Made by a program: the position numbers and the translations under genes | Shown: in pieces, positions 16,955-25,822 of the stretch | How the letters are laid out: the number at the start of each line of letters is the position of its first letter | Position numbering within the stretch: position 1 is the stretch's first letter | NCBI GenBank assembly: GCA_946482545.1 | Contig: CAMLRX010000004.1 | Location: forward strand, 1 to 62,737 | Direction: 5' to 3' | Length of the DNA stretch: 62,737 nucleotides | From: an uncultured Flavihumibacter sp. | GTDB taxonomy: Bacteria > Bacteroidota > Bacteroidia > Chitinophagales > Chitinophagaceae | Notes under the pieces: generated by a model | Told to the model about the DNA's origin: nothing | Seen by the model: the letters and a program-made list of their open reading frames with translations, nothing else | Databases searched by the model: none

Positions 16955-18103
16955 ATGCTTACATGCAAACAATATTTCGGTTTAGGGGCGATGGCAGCCA
17001 TCCTGGCTTTGTCTGCTCCGGCGGTCGCGCAAACCAGCACAACCTATCGTCCTGTGCTTACCGGTGCAAGTTTTTTAAGGAACCCGCTTGACGCACGGTC
17101 CGGCGGCATGGGAGAAACAGGCGTGGCTACTTCAGCTACGCCCGGTGCGGTGTTTTTCAACAATGCCAAACTCGCTTTTGCTCCGGAAAAGGGGGCATTG
17201 AGCCTGATGTATATGCCAGGCGCCACGGAAGATGGGTTCCGCGGAACTTATATGGCCGCGGTAACCGGTTACGGAAAGATAGGGGAGAAAGAAGCACTTT
17301 CAGGCGCACTCCGGTATTACACCGCGGGTAACATTCAGTTCATGGATGCTTCGGGCAATACCACAGGAAATTTCTCGCCAAAGGAATTCGCCATAGATGG
17401 CGCGTATGCAAGGCAGCTTTCTGATCATTTTTCTGCCTCAATCGGTTTCAGGTTTATTCATTCCAACCTTACCGGTAGCCAAACCATTGAAGGGAAAACC
17501 ATGGAAGGCGGCAGCGCGTTTGGAAGCGATATCGCGTTCTTTTATACAGGTCGGAACCAGCAGGGCGAAGGGTTGAACCTTGGCGCCACCATCAGCAATC
17601 TGGGAACACGCATTGCTTACGGGGCGGGTAATACGAAGAACTATATCCCGGCGAACCTGGCCATTGGCGCGGCTTATACAGTGAAAATAGAAGAGGACCA
17701 TCGTCTCGAATTCGCCGCGGACCTGAACAAGTTGCTTGTGCCAACCCCACCTGATCCTTCCGCTTCAGATTATGCGGCTCAACTGGAGCAGTACCGGAAC
17801 AAAAGTATTCCCGGCAGTTGGATGACTTCCTTCTCCGATGCTCCTGAAGGATTCAGTGAAGAATTGAAAGAAATGACCCTGGGAATCGGAGTGGAATACG
17901 GGTACAAAGAAGTGCTTCGCCTCCGTGGCGGATACCTGCTGGAAAGCAGGGAAAAAGGCGGAACGCCGGCATTTACAGCCGGTATAGGATTAATGTACCG
18001 CAAAACATCGGTCAACCTGGGGTGTCTGTTTCCTTCAGGAAAGGGAATTGCCCAAAACACAGCCTTTAATACGCTGCGTTTCGGACTGGAATTTGCCTTT
18101 TAA
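16955..18103 (+). CDS. PorV-like outer membrane protein of the type IX secretion family
   Basis: The 382-residue product has a signal peptide (to AVAQTS) and begins the mature chain with LTGASFLRNPLDARSGGMG, followed by GAVFFNNAKLAF, the N-terminal pattern of PorV/PorQ-type FadL-fold barrels (A-x-R-x-x-G-M-G and W/F-x-NPA-like). It ends in F-G-L-E-F-A-F, a typical barrel terminus with aromatic last residue. PorV binds the C-terminal signal of T9SS cargo and shuttles it from the translocon to the attachment complex. Its place 22 bp behind a gene with a T9SS sorting domain, inside a SusCD operon, suggests a dedicated partner for that cargo rather than the housekeeping PorV. A plain fatty-acid-type barrel is the alternative. 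Confidence 0.75.
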   Translation: MLTCKQYFGLGAMAAILALSAPAVAQTSTTYRPVLTGASFLRNPLDARSGGMGETGVATSATPGAVFFNNAKLAFAPEKGALSLMYMPGATEDGFRGTYMAAVTGYGKIGEKEALSGALRYYTAGNIQFMDASGNTTGNFSPKEFAIDGAYARQLSDHFSASIGFRFIHSNLTGSQTIEGKTMEGGSAFGSDIAFFYTGRNQQGEGLNLGATISNLGTRIAYGAGNTKNYIPANLAIGAAYTVKIEEDHRLEFAADLNKLLVPTPPDPSASDYAAQLEQYRNKSIPGSWMTSFSDAPEGFSEELKEMTLGIGVEYGYKEVLRLRGGYLLESREKGGTPAFTAGIGLMYRKTSVNLGCLFPSGKGIAQNTAFNTLRFGLEFAF

Positions 18104-18240
18104 TATCTGCTTATCTTCTGTTAATATATGCCTACCCTGTGTGGGCAAAGAAAATTAGATTTACAAACCAATCACGAAAGCCGTTTCATTCAGACTCCTG
18201 CGGGGCCAAAGGCGGAACAGGAGGAAAAAGAAATACCATT

Positions 18241-20664
18241 ATGTTGAGAAAAAGAATTTCCCATGCGGGACTACTCGCCGTTTTGTTGCTGCCCGCAGCA
18301 GGCATGAAAGCGCAACAACAGATGCAGCGCGATTACCCCATTCAGCCGGTTCCCTTCACGCACGTGCACCTGCACGACGATTTCTGGGCGCCGAAAATTG
18401 AAGTGAACGCCAATGTTACCATTCCGTACGTGCTCGAAAAATGCCGGGAAACGGGAAGGATAGACAACTTTCTGAAAGCCGCCGGCAAGATGCCCGTGGG
18501 GAAAATTACCGAATACCCCTTCGACGATACGGACATCTACAAAATGATTGAAGGCGCATCCTACGCGCTCCAGGTTAAGAAAGACGCGTCTCTGGAAAAA
18601 TCACTGGATTCACTGATCGCGATCATCGGGGCGGCCCAGGAACCTGATGGGTACCTGTACACCTTCAGGACCATGAAGCCGGAAAAGCTGCACCCCTGGA
18701 TCAGCGAAAAAAGATGGATGAAAGATTGGGACCTGAGCCACGAACTGTACAACAGCGGTCACCTGTATGAAGCGGCTGTTGCCCACTATATTGCCACCGG
18801 TAAAAAAACGATGCTGAACATCGCCATCAAAAATGCTGATCTCCTCGTAAAGGATTTTGGTCCCGGCAAACTGGATGTCTTCCCCGGCCACCAGGTGGTG
18901 GAAATGGGCCTTGCCCGTCTTTACAGGGTTACGGGTAAAAAAGAATACCTCGACCTGGCCAAGTTCTTCCTGGATGTACGCGGAAAAAGTTCCGTGGGCC
19001 GTGGTTCCGAATACAGTCAGTCGCACAAAATGGTGACCGACCAGCACGAAGCGGTGGGGCACGCCGTTCGCGCTACTTACATGTATACCGGTATGGCAGA
19101 TGTAGCCGCGCTTACTGGTAATCCCGATTACCTCAAGGCCATCAATGACATCTGGCACGATGTGGTGGAAAAGAAAATGTACCTCACAGGAGGAATCGGT
19201 GCAACGGGTGCCGGAGAAGCTTTCGGGGCGGCTTACCAGTTGCCGAATATGTCGGCTTACGCGGAAACATGTGCCTCTATTGCCAATGTGTATTGGAACA
19301 ACAGAATGTTCCTCATGAATGGCGATGCGAAGTATGTGGATGTGATGGAGAGAATATTGTACAATGGCCTGCTTTCCGGTATCGCGGCCGATGGAAAGAA
19401 ATTCTTCTACCCCAATCCGCTGGCCTCTATGGGGCAACACCAGCGCAGCGCCTGGTTTGGATGCGCCTGCTGCATTTCCAACGTAACCCGCTTTATGCCT
19501 TCTGTTCCCGGGTACGTATATGCGCAAAGTAACAATGATCTTTACGTAAACCTGTTCATTGCAGGTAAATCTGATATTACGTTGCCAGCCACAAAACTTT
19601 CTCTGGAACAGGTGACCGGATATCCCTGGAAAGGAAATGTGGAATTGCTCGTGAATCCTGCTAAAAAAGCCACTTTCGCACTTCGGGTACGCATACCCGG
19701 TTGGGCAAGGCAGGAAGCTGTTCCCGGCGATCTTTACCGTTTCGCAGATACCACCACCTCAAAAGTTGTGGTGAAACTAAATGGCAAACCCGTTCAATAT
19801 AAACTCGACAAAGGATATGTGGTATTCAACCGTACCTGGCAGAAAGGAGATAAAGTGAGTCTGGAGTTGCCAATGGAAGTGGAGAAGGTGCTGGCCAATG
19901 CAAAAGTGGAAGATGATAAAGGACGCTTCGCATTGCAACGTGGCCCCCTCGTGTATTGCCTGGAAGGTCCTGACAATACTGATAGCGTGGTGCAGAATAT
20001 TGTAGTGAATGAAAAAGCGCCCGTAAGTTCACAATTCAACGAAGATTTGTTCAATGGCGTATTGGTACTTTCCGCTAAAGGAAGTTCTACCAGCCGCCAG
20101 TTGAACTCCGATCAACTGATCAAAAAAGAGCAGGAAGTAAAAGCCATTCCTTACTACGCGTGGAACAACCGCGGACCGGGAGAAATGGTGGTATGGATTC
20201 CTTACCTGGAATCTGCCGCCCGTCCAAAGCCCGCGCCCACTATTGCTTCTAAAGCCAAAGTATCAGCCTCTGTACGCGACCGCAGGATGATGACGGCCCT
20301 GAACGACCAGTACGAACCCAGGAACTCACTTGACAACAGTGCTGTTTATATGCATTGGTGGCCCAAAAAGAATACACAGGAGTGGATTCAGTACGATTTC
20401 AGTCAGCCCACCACCGTATCTGAATCTAGTGTTTACTGGTTCGATGATGGTCCGTTCGGTGGATGCCGTATTCCCGCTTCCTGGAAGGTGCTTTACAAAG
20501 ATGGCGACAACTGGGTGCCGGTAAAAACCACTGCTCCTTATGTAACGGAGAAAGACAAATACAACGTCGTGAAGTTTGAACCCGTTCAAACAACGGCGCT
20601 CCGTATCGAAATTCAATTGCCGGAAGACCATGCCACCGGTGTACATGAATGGATCGTTAAATAA
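18241..20664 (+). CDS. GH127 beta-L-arabinofuranosidase
   Basis: I chose the ATG at 18241 (807 residues), which starts a signal peptide ending at MKAQQQ. The frame extends 34 codons upstream without a signal. An AGGAGG lies 16 bp upstream, too far for a normal ribosome site. The DUF1680/GH127 barrel covers about 30-640. The zinc-thiolate site known from Bifidobacterium HypBA1 (E322, E338, C340, C417, C418) is matched by E326, E342, C344, C410 and C411, with C410-C411 in GCACC; the E-E spacing of 16 and the E-x-C spacing are identical. C411 or its equivalent is the nucleophile type. A C-terminal F5/8-like domain (about 680-807) follows. The enzyme releases beta-L-arabinofuranose, for example from Hyp-linked arabino-oligosaccharides. 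The gap of 137 bp to the PorV-like gene could hold a separate promoter. Confidence 0.92.
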   Translation: MLRKRISHAGLLAVLLLPAAGMKAQQQMQRDYPIQPVPFTHVHLHDDFWAPKIEVNANVTIPYVLEKCRETGRIDNFLKAAGKMPVGKITEYPFDDTDIYKMIEGASYALQVKKDASLEKSLDSLIAIIGAAQEPDGYLYTFRTMKPEKLHPWISEKRWMKDWDLSHELYNSGHLYEAAVAHYIATGKKTMLNIAIKNADLLVKDFGPGKLDVFPGHQVVEMGLARLYRVTGKKEYLDLAKFFLDVRGKSSVGRGSEYSQSHKMVTDQHEAVGHAVRATYMYTGMADVAALTGNPDYLKAINDIWHDVVEKKMYLTGGIGATGAGEAFGAAYQLPNMSAYAETCASIANVYWNNRMFLMNGDAKYVDVMERILYNGLLSGIAADGKKFFYPNPLASMGQHQRSAWFGCACCISNVTRFMPSVPGYVYAQSNNDLYVNLFIAGKSDITLPATKLSLEQVTGYPWKGNVELLVNPAKKATFALRVRIPGWARQEAVPGDLYRFADTTTSKVVVKLNGKPVQYKLDKGYVVFNRTWQKGDKVSLELPMEVEKVLANAKVEDDKGRFALQRGPLVYCLEGPDNTDSVVQNIVVNEKAPVSSQFNEDLFNGVLVLSAKGSSTSRQLNSDQLIKKEQEVKAIPYYAWNNRGPGEMVVWIPYLESAARPKPAPTIASKAKVSASVRDRRMMTALNDQYEPRNSLDNSAVYMHWWPKKNTQEWIQYDFSQPTTVSESSVYWFDDGPFGGCRIPASWKVLYKDGDNWVPVKTTAPYVTEKDKYNVVKFEPVQTTALRIEIQLPEDHATGVHEWIVK

Positions 20665-20686
20665 GAATCACCTTACAATCTCACGG

Positions 20687-23248
20687 ATGCAATACCGGAA
20701 TATATGCATGGCAGTGCTGTGCGTGCAAACTTTGTTTAGTTGCATGGATGTTACCGCCCAGCAAAGGGCATCCATGGTGATCCATACGGGAACAGTAAAA
20801 AACACGGTTTCGCCCAACCTGCATGGGATATTTTTTGAAGAGATCAGTCATGGGGGAGAAGGTGGTTTGTATGCTGAAATGATCCAGAACAGGGGATTTG
20901 AAGAAAGCCGCCTGCCACCTGGCACCACGTTGGAGAACGGTTTCATCGTTCCCAACCGCACGCCACATTATAACCTGAATGGCCGGGCCTCCGACTGGCG
21001 CATGCCCTGGCGTAAAACGGAACACCCTTACTGGCGGTTAAATGCAGCGCCCGACGCGCAAATCAATATTCGCGTTACTCAGGAAAATCCATTGAATACG
21101 GCCACGCCCAATTCCATGGAAGTGCAGGTGAAAAAACTCAGTACCTCCGGAAAGAACGATCTTTTAAACGAAGGATTCTGGGGTATCAACGCCAAAAAAG
21201 GAGAACAGTATAACCTTAACTTTTATGCCCGTTCCGCAGGCGATTACACTGGTCCGCTTACCGTGGCGCTGCAATCGGAGGACGGAACAATACTGGCGGC
21301 GCATACTTTCAATGCCGTTAAAGATACGCAATGGAAAAAGTACAGTTGCGCCCTAACCCCCAATGCTACCGATGGTAAAGCACAGTTCGTTTTCCGCTTT
21401 GGCAGTACAGGGAAATTATGGATCGATTTCGTATCGCTTTTTCCGAAAGAAACCTTCAAAAACAGGCCCAATGGGCTTCGTAAGGACCTGGCGCAATACC
21501 TGGCCGATCTGAAACCGGCATTTGTGCGGTGGCCGGGAGGGTGTTTTGTAGAAGGCATTAACGTAGAAAGCGCACCCAACTGGAAGACCTCTATTGGTCC
21601 GGTAGAAAAAAGACCAGGCACCTTCAGTGTATGGGATTACTGGTCCAGTGATGGCTTCGGTTACCACGAGTTTCTCCAGTTCTGCGAAGATATTAACGCT
21701 GACGCCCTCTATGTATTTAATGCTGGTGTTTCCTGCGAATTCAGAAGCGGTACGTTTATTCCTGACGCTGAACTACAACCGGTAATAGATGATGTGCTGG
21801 ATGGCATCGAATATGCCATTGGCCCCGTTACTTCCAAATGGGGTAAGGTGCGCGCCGCTAATGGCCATCCCAAACCTTTCCCTTTAAAGTATGTGGAGGT
21901 GGGCAACGAGCAGCATGGCCCCTGGTATGCAAAACGGTACAACAAATTTCACGATGCCATCAAAAAGAAATATCCCCAACTGAAGATCATCTCCAGCATG
22001 GGCATCGGGGACATCAACCGGCACACACTCGACAGTATTCATACCACTGATATCGCCGATGAACATGCTTACAAAGCCGCGTGGTGGGCCTTTTCCAACT
22101 ACAATCATTTCGACCGCTACAAACGCGGGGATTATGAAGTGTATGTGGGTGAATATGCCACCAATGGTGGTGTGGGAAGCGGAAATATGCTCGCGGCGCT
22201 GAATGATGCCGTGTACATTCTCGGGATGGAAAACAATGGCGATCTCGTGAAAATGTCGAGTTACGCGCCACTTTTCGAAAATGTGCATACACGCCATTGG
22301 CCCGTAAATCTCATCAATTTCAATGCTGCGCAAAGTTTCGCCCGGATATCTTATTATACGATTCAGATGATGAACCAACACCGGGCCGATCAGAACCTGA
22401 AAACAGAACTGAAAATGATTGCGGGTGAAAATGTTCGTCCGAAATATGCCGGTAGTATTGGCCTGGCTACCTGGGACACAGAAACCGAATACCGCGATAT
22501 AGAAGTAATTGCCGATGGCAAAACGGTGTACAGGAGTGATTTCGACAACAAGCCGGGCGAGTGGAAAGCTGTCCGCGGCAAATGGGAGGTGAAGAACGGT
22601 GCAATGGCGCAAACAGCGCAGGGCGCACAGCGGCTCAATATCCTTACGGGGCAGCATTTCGAAACGTACACCTTGAAGTTGAAGGCGCGGAAGATAAGCG
22701 GCTACAATGCTTTCATCATCCCTTTTGCGGTGAAAGATGAAAACAAACACCTCCGTGCACATATCGGCTCACACGTGAACAATAATTCCGCTTTTGAAAT
22801 CGTGTCCGGAGAATCCGTGGCTGATGTAACGCCGCAACGCCGGCTTCCTGCCCCGATAGAAAACGGAAAATGGTACGATATACGCCTGGAAGTAGGTGCC
22901 GATAAAGTGGAGTGCTACCTTAATGACCGGTTGCTGATGACTTACGAGGAACCCGCCAAACTCATTGGCCTGGCCGGGAAAGATGCCACTACCGGAGAAC
23001 TGATCGTGAAGATGGTGAATGGCCATGAAGAAGCCTGTACCACCGATCTGCTCCTGGATGGCTTTGAAGTGGCTTCCGGAGACGCGTATGTATTGAGCGC
23101 TCCTGCATTGGAGGTGGAAAACAGTTTTTCTGCACCAAAGCAATACATCCCTTTAAAAACAACATTGGGCGCAAAAGGAAAGACTTTCTCCCACACTTTT
23201 GCACCTTATTCCATCACTGTTTTACGGTTGAAACCTGTGCGCAGGTAA
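20687..23248 (+). CDS. GH51 alpha-L-arabinofuranosidase with extra sugar-binding-like domains
   Basis: I chose the ATG at 20687 (853 residues), 22 bp after GH127, because it opens a signal peptide (ICMAVLCVQTLFSC...TAQQ); the longer frame overlaps the previous gene. A CBM4/9-like region spans about 110-240. The catalytic barrel holds VGNEQHGPW with acid/base E408 and VGEYATNGG with E489 as likely nucleophile, the GH51 arrangement. An insert at about 605-745 (from DNKPGEWKAVRGKWEV to LMTYEE) looks like a concanavalin/LamG-type domain, before a final beta domain. It would cleave alpha-L-arabinofuranosyl side chains of arabinan, arabinoxylan or extensin arabinosides. The signal peptide indicates periplasm or surface. 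It is co-transcribed with GH127. Confidence 0.92.
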   Translation: MQYRNICMAVLCVQTLFSCMDVTAQQRASMVIHTGTVKNTVSPNLHGIFFEEISHGGEGGLYAEMIQNRGFEESRLPPGTTLENGFIVPNRTPHYNLNGRASDWRMPWRKTEHPYWRLNAAPDAQINIRVTQENPLNTATPNSMEVQVKKLSTSGKNDLLNEGFWGINAKKGEQYNLNFYARSAGDYTGPLTVALQSEDGTILAAHTFNAVKDTQWKKYSCALTPNATDGKAQFVFRFGSTGKLWIDFVSLFPKETFKNRPNGLRKDLAQYLADLKPAFVRWPGGCFVEGINVESAPNWKTSIGPVEKRPGTFSVWDYWSSDGFGYHEFLQFCEDINADALYVFNAGVSCEFRSGTFIPDAELQPVIDDVLDGIEYAIGPVTSKWGKVRAANGHPKPFPLKYVEVGNEQHGPWYAKRYNKFHDAIKKKYPQLKIISSMGIGDINRHTLDSIHTTDIADEHAYKAAWWAFSNYNHFDRYKRGDYEVYVGEYATNGGVGSGNMLAALNDAVYILGMENNGDLVKMSSYAPLFENVHTRHWPVNLINFNAAQSFARISYYTIQMMNQHRADQNLKTELKMIAGENVRPKYAGSIGLATWDTETEYRDIEVIADGKTVYRSDFDNKPGEWKAVRGKWEVKNGAMAQTAQGAQRLNILTGQHFETYTLKLKARKISGYNAFIIPFAVKDENKHLRAHIGSHVNNNSAFEIVSGESVADVTPQRRLPAPIENGKWYDIRLEVGADKVECYLNDRLLMTYEEPAKLIGLAGKDATTGELIVKMVNGHEEACTTDLLLDGFEVASGDAYVLSAPALEVENSFSAPKQYIPLKTTLGAKGKTFSHTFAPYSITVLRLKPVRR

Positions 23249-23289
23249 GGTGATCAGGCCAAAATCCAACTTCTTCACGCTAAAATCCG

Positions 23290-23322
23290 TTTACTCCAAG
23301 CTGTGTTATCTTGGTAGTTTTG
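23290..23322 (+). promoter_or_regulatory. Candidate Bacteroidota promoter for the S9 peptidase
   Basis: TAGTTTTG at 23315-23322 is an exact TAnnTTTG -7 box. TTTA at 23290-23293, 21 bp upstream, is one base off the TTTG -33 element. Start would be near 23328, about 19 bp before the ATG. This suggests the peptidase can be transcribed separately from the arabinofuranosidase genes. Confidence 0.5.
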
Positions 23323-23346
23323 AAAGACAACATAATACCCTTCTAA

Positions 23347-25641
23347 ATGATCTTTCGTTCCATGCTCGCGGTGGCGGCAGCATTTTTGCTGAATGATGCC
23401 TCCGCTCAGATAACCCCGTATTTTCCTTCCGACCAGGAAATGGCGCAACGGTATGCGAATGCCGCTGTACGTGATAGTATTTCCAGGCAAACTGTTTTTA
23501 AGACGAGTGTAAACCCTCAATGGACGGGCCCTTCTGCATTCTGGTACGCCAACAGGCTACCCGAGGGAAGAACGGAATATGTTTATGTTGAAACACAAAA
23601 AAACAAACGTATCCCTTTGTTCGATGGCGATAAACTGGTGTCGGCACTGGAAACAGCTTCAGGTAAAAGTATTCCGAAGGACCGTTTCCAGCTCAGAAAT
23701 ATGTACGTTGCTCCAGGTGCGGCTTATGCGGTGGTGGAACTGGATGGAAATTTCTGGAAGATTAAACCCGCTGATTATACCGTGGAAAAAACGGATATAC
23801 TGCCAAAAGATACCACCACTTACCCGGGGTTATTGCGCACGCGCGGCAGGTGGGAATGGTTTAGAAGTCCACGTGTTTCCCCCGATGGAAAATATACGGC
23901 GCTTGTCCGCGACAACAATATTTTCATTGAACCAACAGATGGCGGAGCTGCCGTACAATACACCACTGATGGCAACTCGGAAAAACCTTACGGTGACCTG
24001 GCATGGTCTCCCGATGGCAGCTACCTTGTAGGCTACAGGGTACACCGGGTGGAAGACAAACCCGTGTATTACATCCTCACGGCGCAGGAAGGAACCTCAA
24101 GGGGAGAACTGAAATCACACCACTACAAACAACCAGGCGATGAATTTTCCACCTACGAGATGTACATCGTTAACCGTGAAAATAAAACGACACAAAAGGT
24201 AAATACCGATGTGATCGATTTTTTCAGCGCCCCCAGGTTGCAGTGGTTCAAAAATATTCCCGGAAAATTCCTATACGAAAGAGTGGACCGTGGACACCAG
24301 CGTTTCCGCATCATTGAAGTGGATGCTGCCACCGCTTCCACACGGAATATCGTGGATGAAAAAACAAATACCTTCATCTACGAGCAAAGAATATTTACCC
24401 ATTATATGCCCGATACCGGAGAAATACTGTGGGTAAGCGAAAAAGACGGCTGGCGCCACATTTACTTGGTAGACGGCAAAGCCGGAACTATTAAGAATGC
24501 CGTAACCAAAGGAGAATGGGTGGTAAGAAACATAGATAGTATTGATGTGAAGAAGCGTGAAATATGGTTCCAGGCGAGTGGTATGAATCCTGGTGAAGAT
24601 CCTTATCATATTCATTATTACAGAATCGGCTTTGATGGAAAAAAACTGGTAGCGCTCACGCCGCAACCTGGTAACCACCGGCTTAGTTTTTCTCCCGATA
24701 AAAAATACTTCGTGGATACTTATTCCTCCGTGAATGTTCCTCCGGTAAGTATTGTTGGACGTGTATCTGATGGAAAACCCGTGCTGCAACTGGAGCAGGC
24801 CGATGTCAGCAGGCACCTGGCAAAAGGTTTCCGTTTGCCCGAAGTATTTGTATCCAAAGCACGCGACGGTAAAACGGATATCTGGGGCGTGGTCTATTTT
24901 CCTTCCGATTTCGATTCAACAAAGAAATACCCCATCATCGAAAACATCTATGCCGGTCCGCAGGATGCTTTCGTGCCGAAATCATTCACCCCAACGGGCG
25001 AGATGCAAAGTTTGTCTGAACTGGGATTCATCGTGGTGCAGATTGATGGTATGGGTACCGCAAACAGGTCAAAAGCTTTTCACGATGTATGCTGGCAGAA
25101 CCTTGCCGACGCGGGCTTTCCCGATAGGATCGCCTGGATGCGCGCACTGGCGGCCCGGTACCCTCAGGCAGACACGGCAAGGGTTGGATTGTATGGCACT
25201 TCTGCAGGTGGACAGAACGCACTTGGCGGACTTTTGTTTCACCCCACCTGGTACAAAGCCGCGGTTTCCGCCTGTGGCTGCCACGATAACCGGGTAGACA
25301 AGCAGTGGTGGAACGAGCAATGGATGGGGTATCCCATTGGAAAACATTACGAGGAGCAGTCTAACATCACCAACGCGCATAAGTTAAAAGGTAAATTACT
25401 CCTTATCGTGGGGGAAGCGGATACCAATGTGCCGCCGGAATCTACCTACCGCGTGGCGGACGCACTCATTAAATCGGGAAAAACATTCGATTTCCTGGCT
25501 GTTCCGGGTATGGGGCACAGTGATGGAGGCGCATACGGGCGGGTGAAAAAACGTGACTTTTTCGTGAAAAATCTGCTGGGCGCTGAACCGCCTGACCGCA
25601 ACGGCGGTGCCGCTATAGCGGTGCCACCGGGTACCCGTTAA
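23347..25641 (+). CDS. S9-family dipeptidyl peptidase (DPP4-like)
   Basis: The 764-residue product has a signal peptide (MIFRSMLAVAAAFLLNDASA) and the two-part S9 layout: a DPP4 N-terminal beta-propeller (about 90-480, with SPDGKYTALVRDNNIFI and SPDGSYLVGYR blades) and a C-terminal alpha/beta hydrolase. The catalytic triad is visible as S619 in YGTSAGG, D692 in GEADTNVP and H724 in GMGHSDGG. Enzymes of this group remove dipeptides, mainly X-Pro or X-Ala, from peptide N-termini in the periplasm. It lies 98 bp after GH51 and before a strong terminator, so it is the last gene of the locus. Its preference for proline-containing peptides, typical of the family, fits a proline/hydroxyproline-rich protein target. 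Confidence 0.9.
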   Translation: MIFRSMLAVAAAFLLNDASAQITPYFPSDQEMAQRYANAAVRDSISRQTVFKTSVNPQWTGPSAFWYANRLPEGRTEYVYVETQKNKRIPLFDGDKLVSALETASGKSIPKDRFQLRNMYVAPGAAYAVVELDGNFWKIKPADYTVEKTDILPKDTTTYPGLLRTRGRWEWFRSPRVSPDGKYTALVRDNNIFIEPTDGGAAVQYTTDGNSEKPYGDLAWSPDGSYLVGYRVHRVEDKPVYYILTAQEGTSRGELKSHHYKQPGDEFSTYEMYIVNRENKTTQKVNTDVIDFFSAPRLQWFKNIPGKFLYERVDRGHQRFRIIEVDAATASTRNIVDEKTNTFIYEQRIFTHYMPDTGEILWVSEKDGWRHIYLVDGKAGTIKNAVTKGEWVVRNIDSIDVKKREIWFQASGMNPGEDPYHIHYYRIGFDGKKLVALTPQPGNHRLSFSPDKKYFVDTYSSVNVPPVSIVGRVSDGKPVLQLEQADVSRHLAKGFRLPEVFVSKARDGKTDIWGVVYFPSDFDSTKKYPIIENIYAGPQDAFVPKSFTPTGEMQSLSELGFIVVQIDGMGTANRSKAFHDVCWQNLADAGFPDRIAWMRALAARYPQADTARVGLYGTSAGGQNALGGLLFHPTWYKAAVSACGCHDNRVDKQWWNEQWMGYPIGKHYEEQSNITNAHKLKGKLLLIVGEADTNVPPESTYRVADALIKSGKTFDFLAVPGMGHSDGGAYGRVKKRDFFVKNLLGAEPPDRNGGAAIAVPPGTR

Positions 25642-25732
25642 AAAACGGTAGCTTGAAGGATGACCACTGAACTTAAAATGAAGGCGCAGAGAACCGTATA
25701 AACAAAAATTGTCTCATCAGCAATCAAAAAAT

Positions 25733-25771
25733 AAAAGAGGGTGTATCAAAAAAATGATACACCCTCTTTTT
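25733..25771. terminator. Bidirectional terminator between the S9 peptidase and araC-type genes
   Basis: A perfect 16-bp stem (25733-25748 with 25755-25770) around an A6 loop has A-runs on the left and T-runs on the right. It therefore works in both directions, ending the plus-strand locus and the convergent minus-strand regulator gene. Confidence 0.9.
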
Positions 25772-25822
25772 AATACTGCGAATATTAACAAGGAACAGCG
25801 CTTGCTTTGCTATCCGGAGTTA

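Noticed and set aside
18219..18224. AGGAGG as a Shine-Dalgarno site for the GH127 gene
   Set aside because: It is 16 bp from the ATG, too far, and Bacteroidota rarely use such sites.
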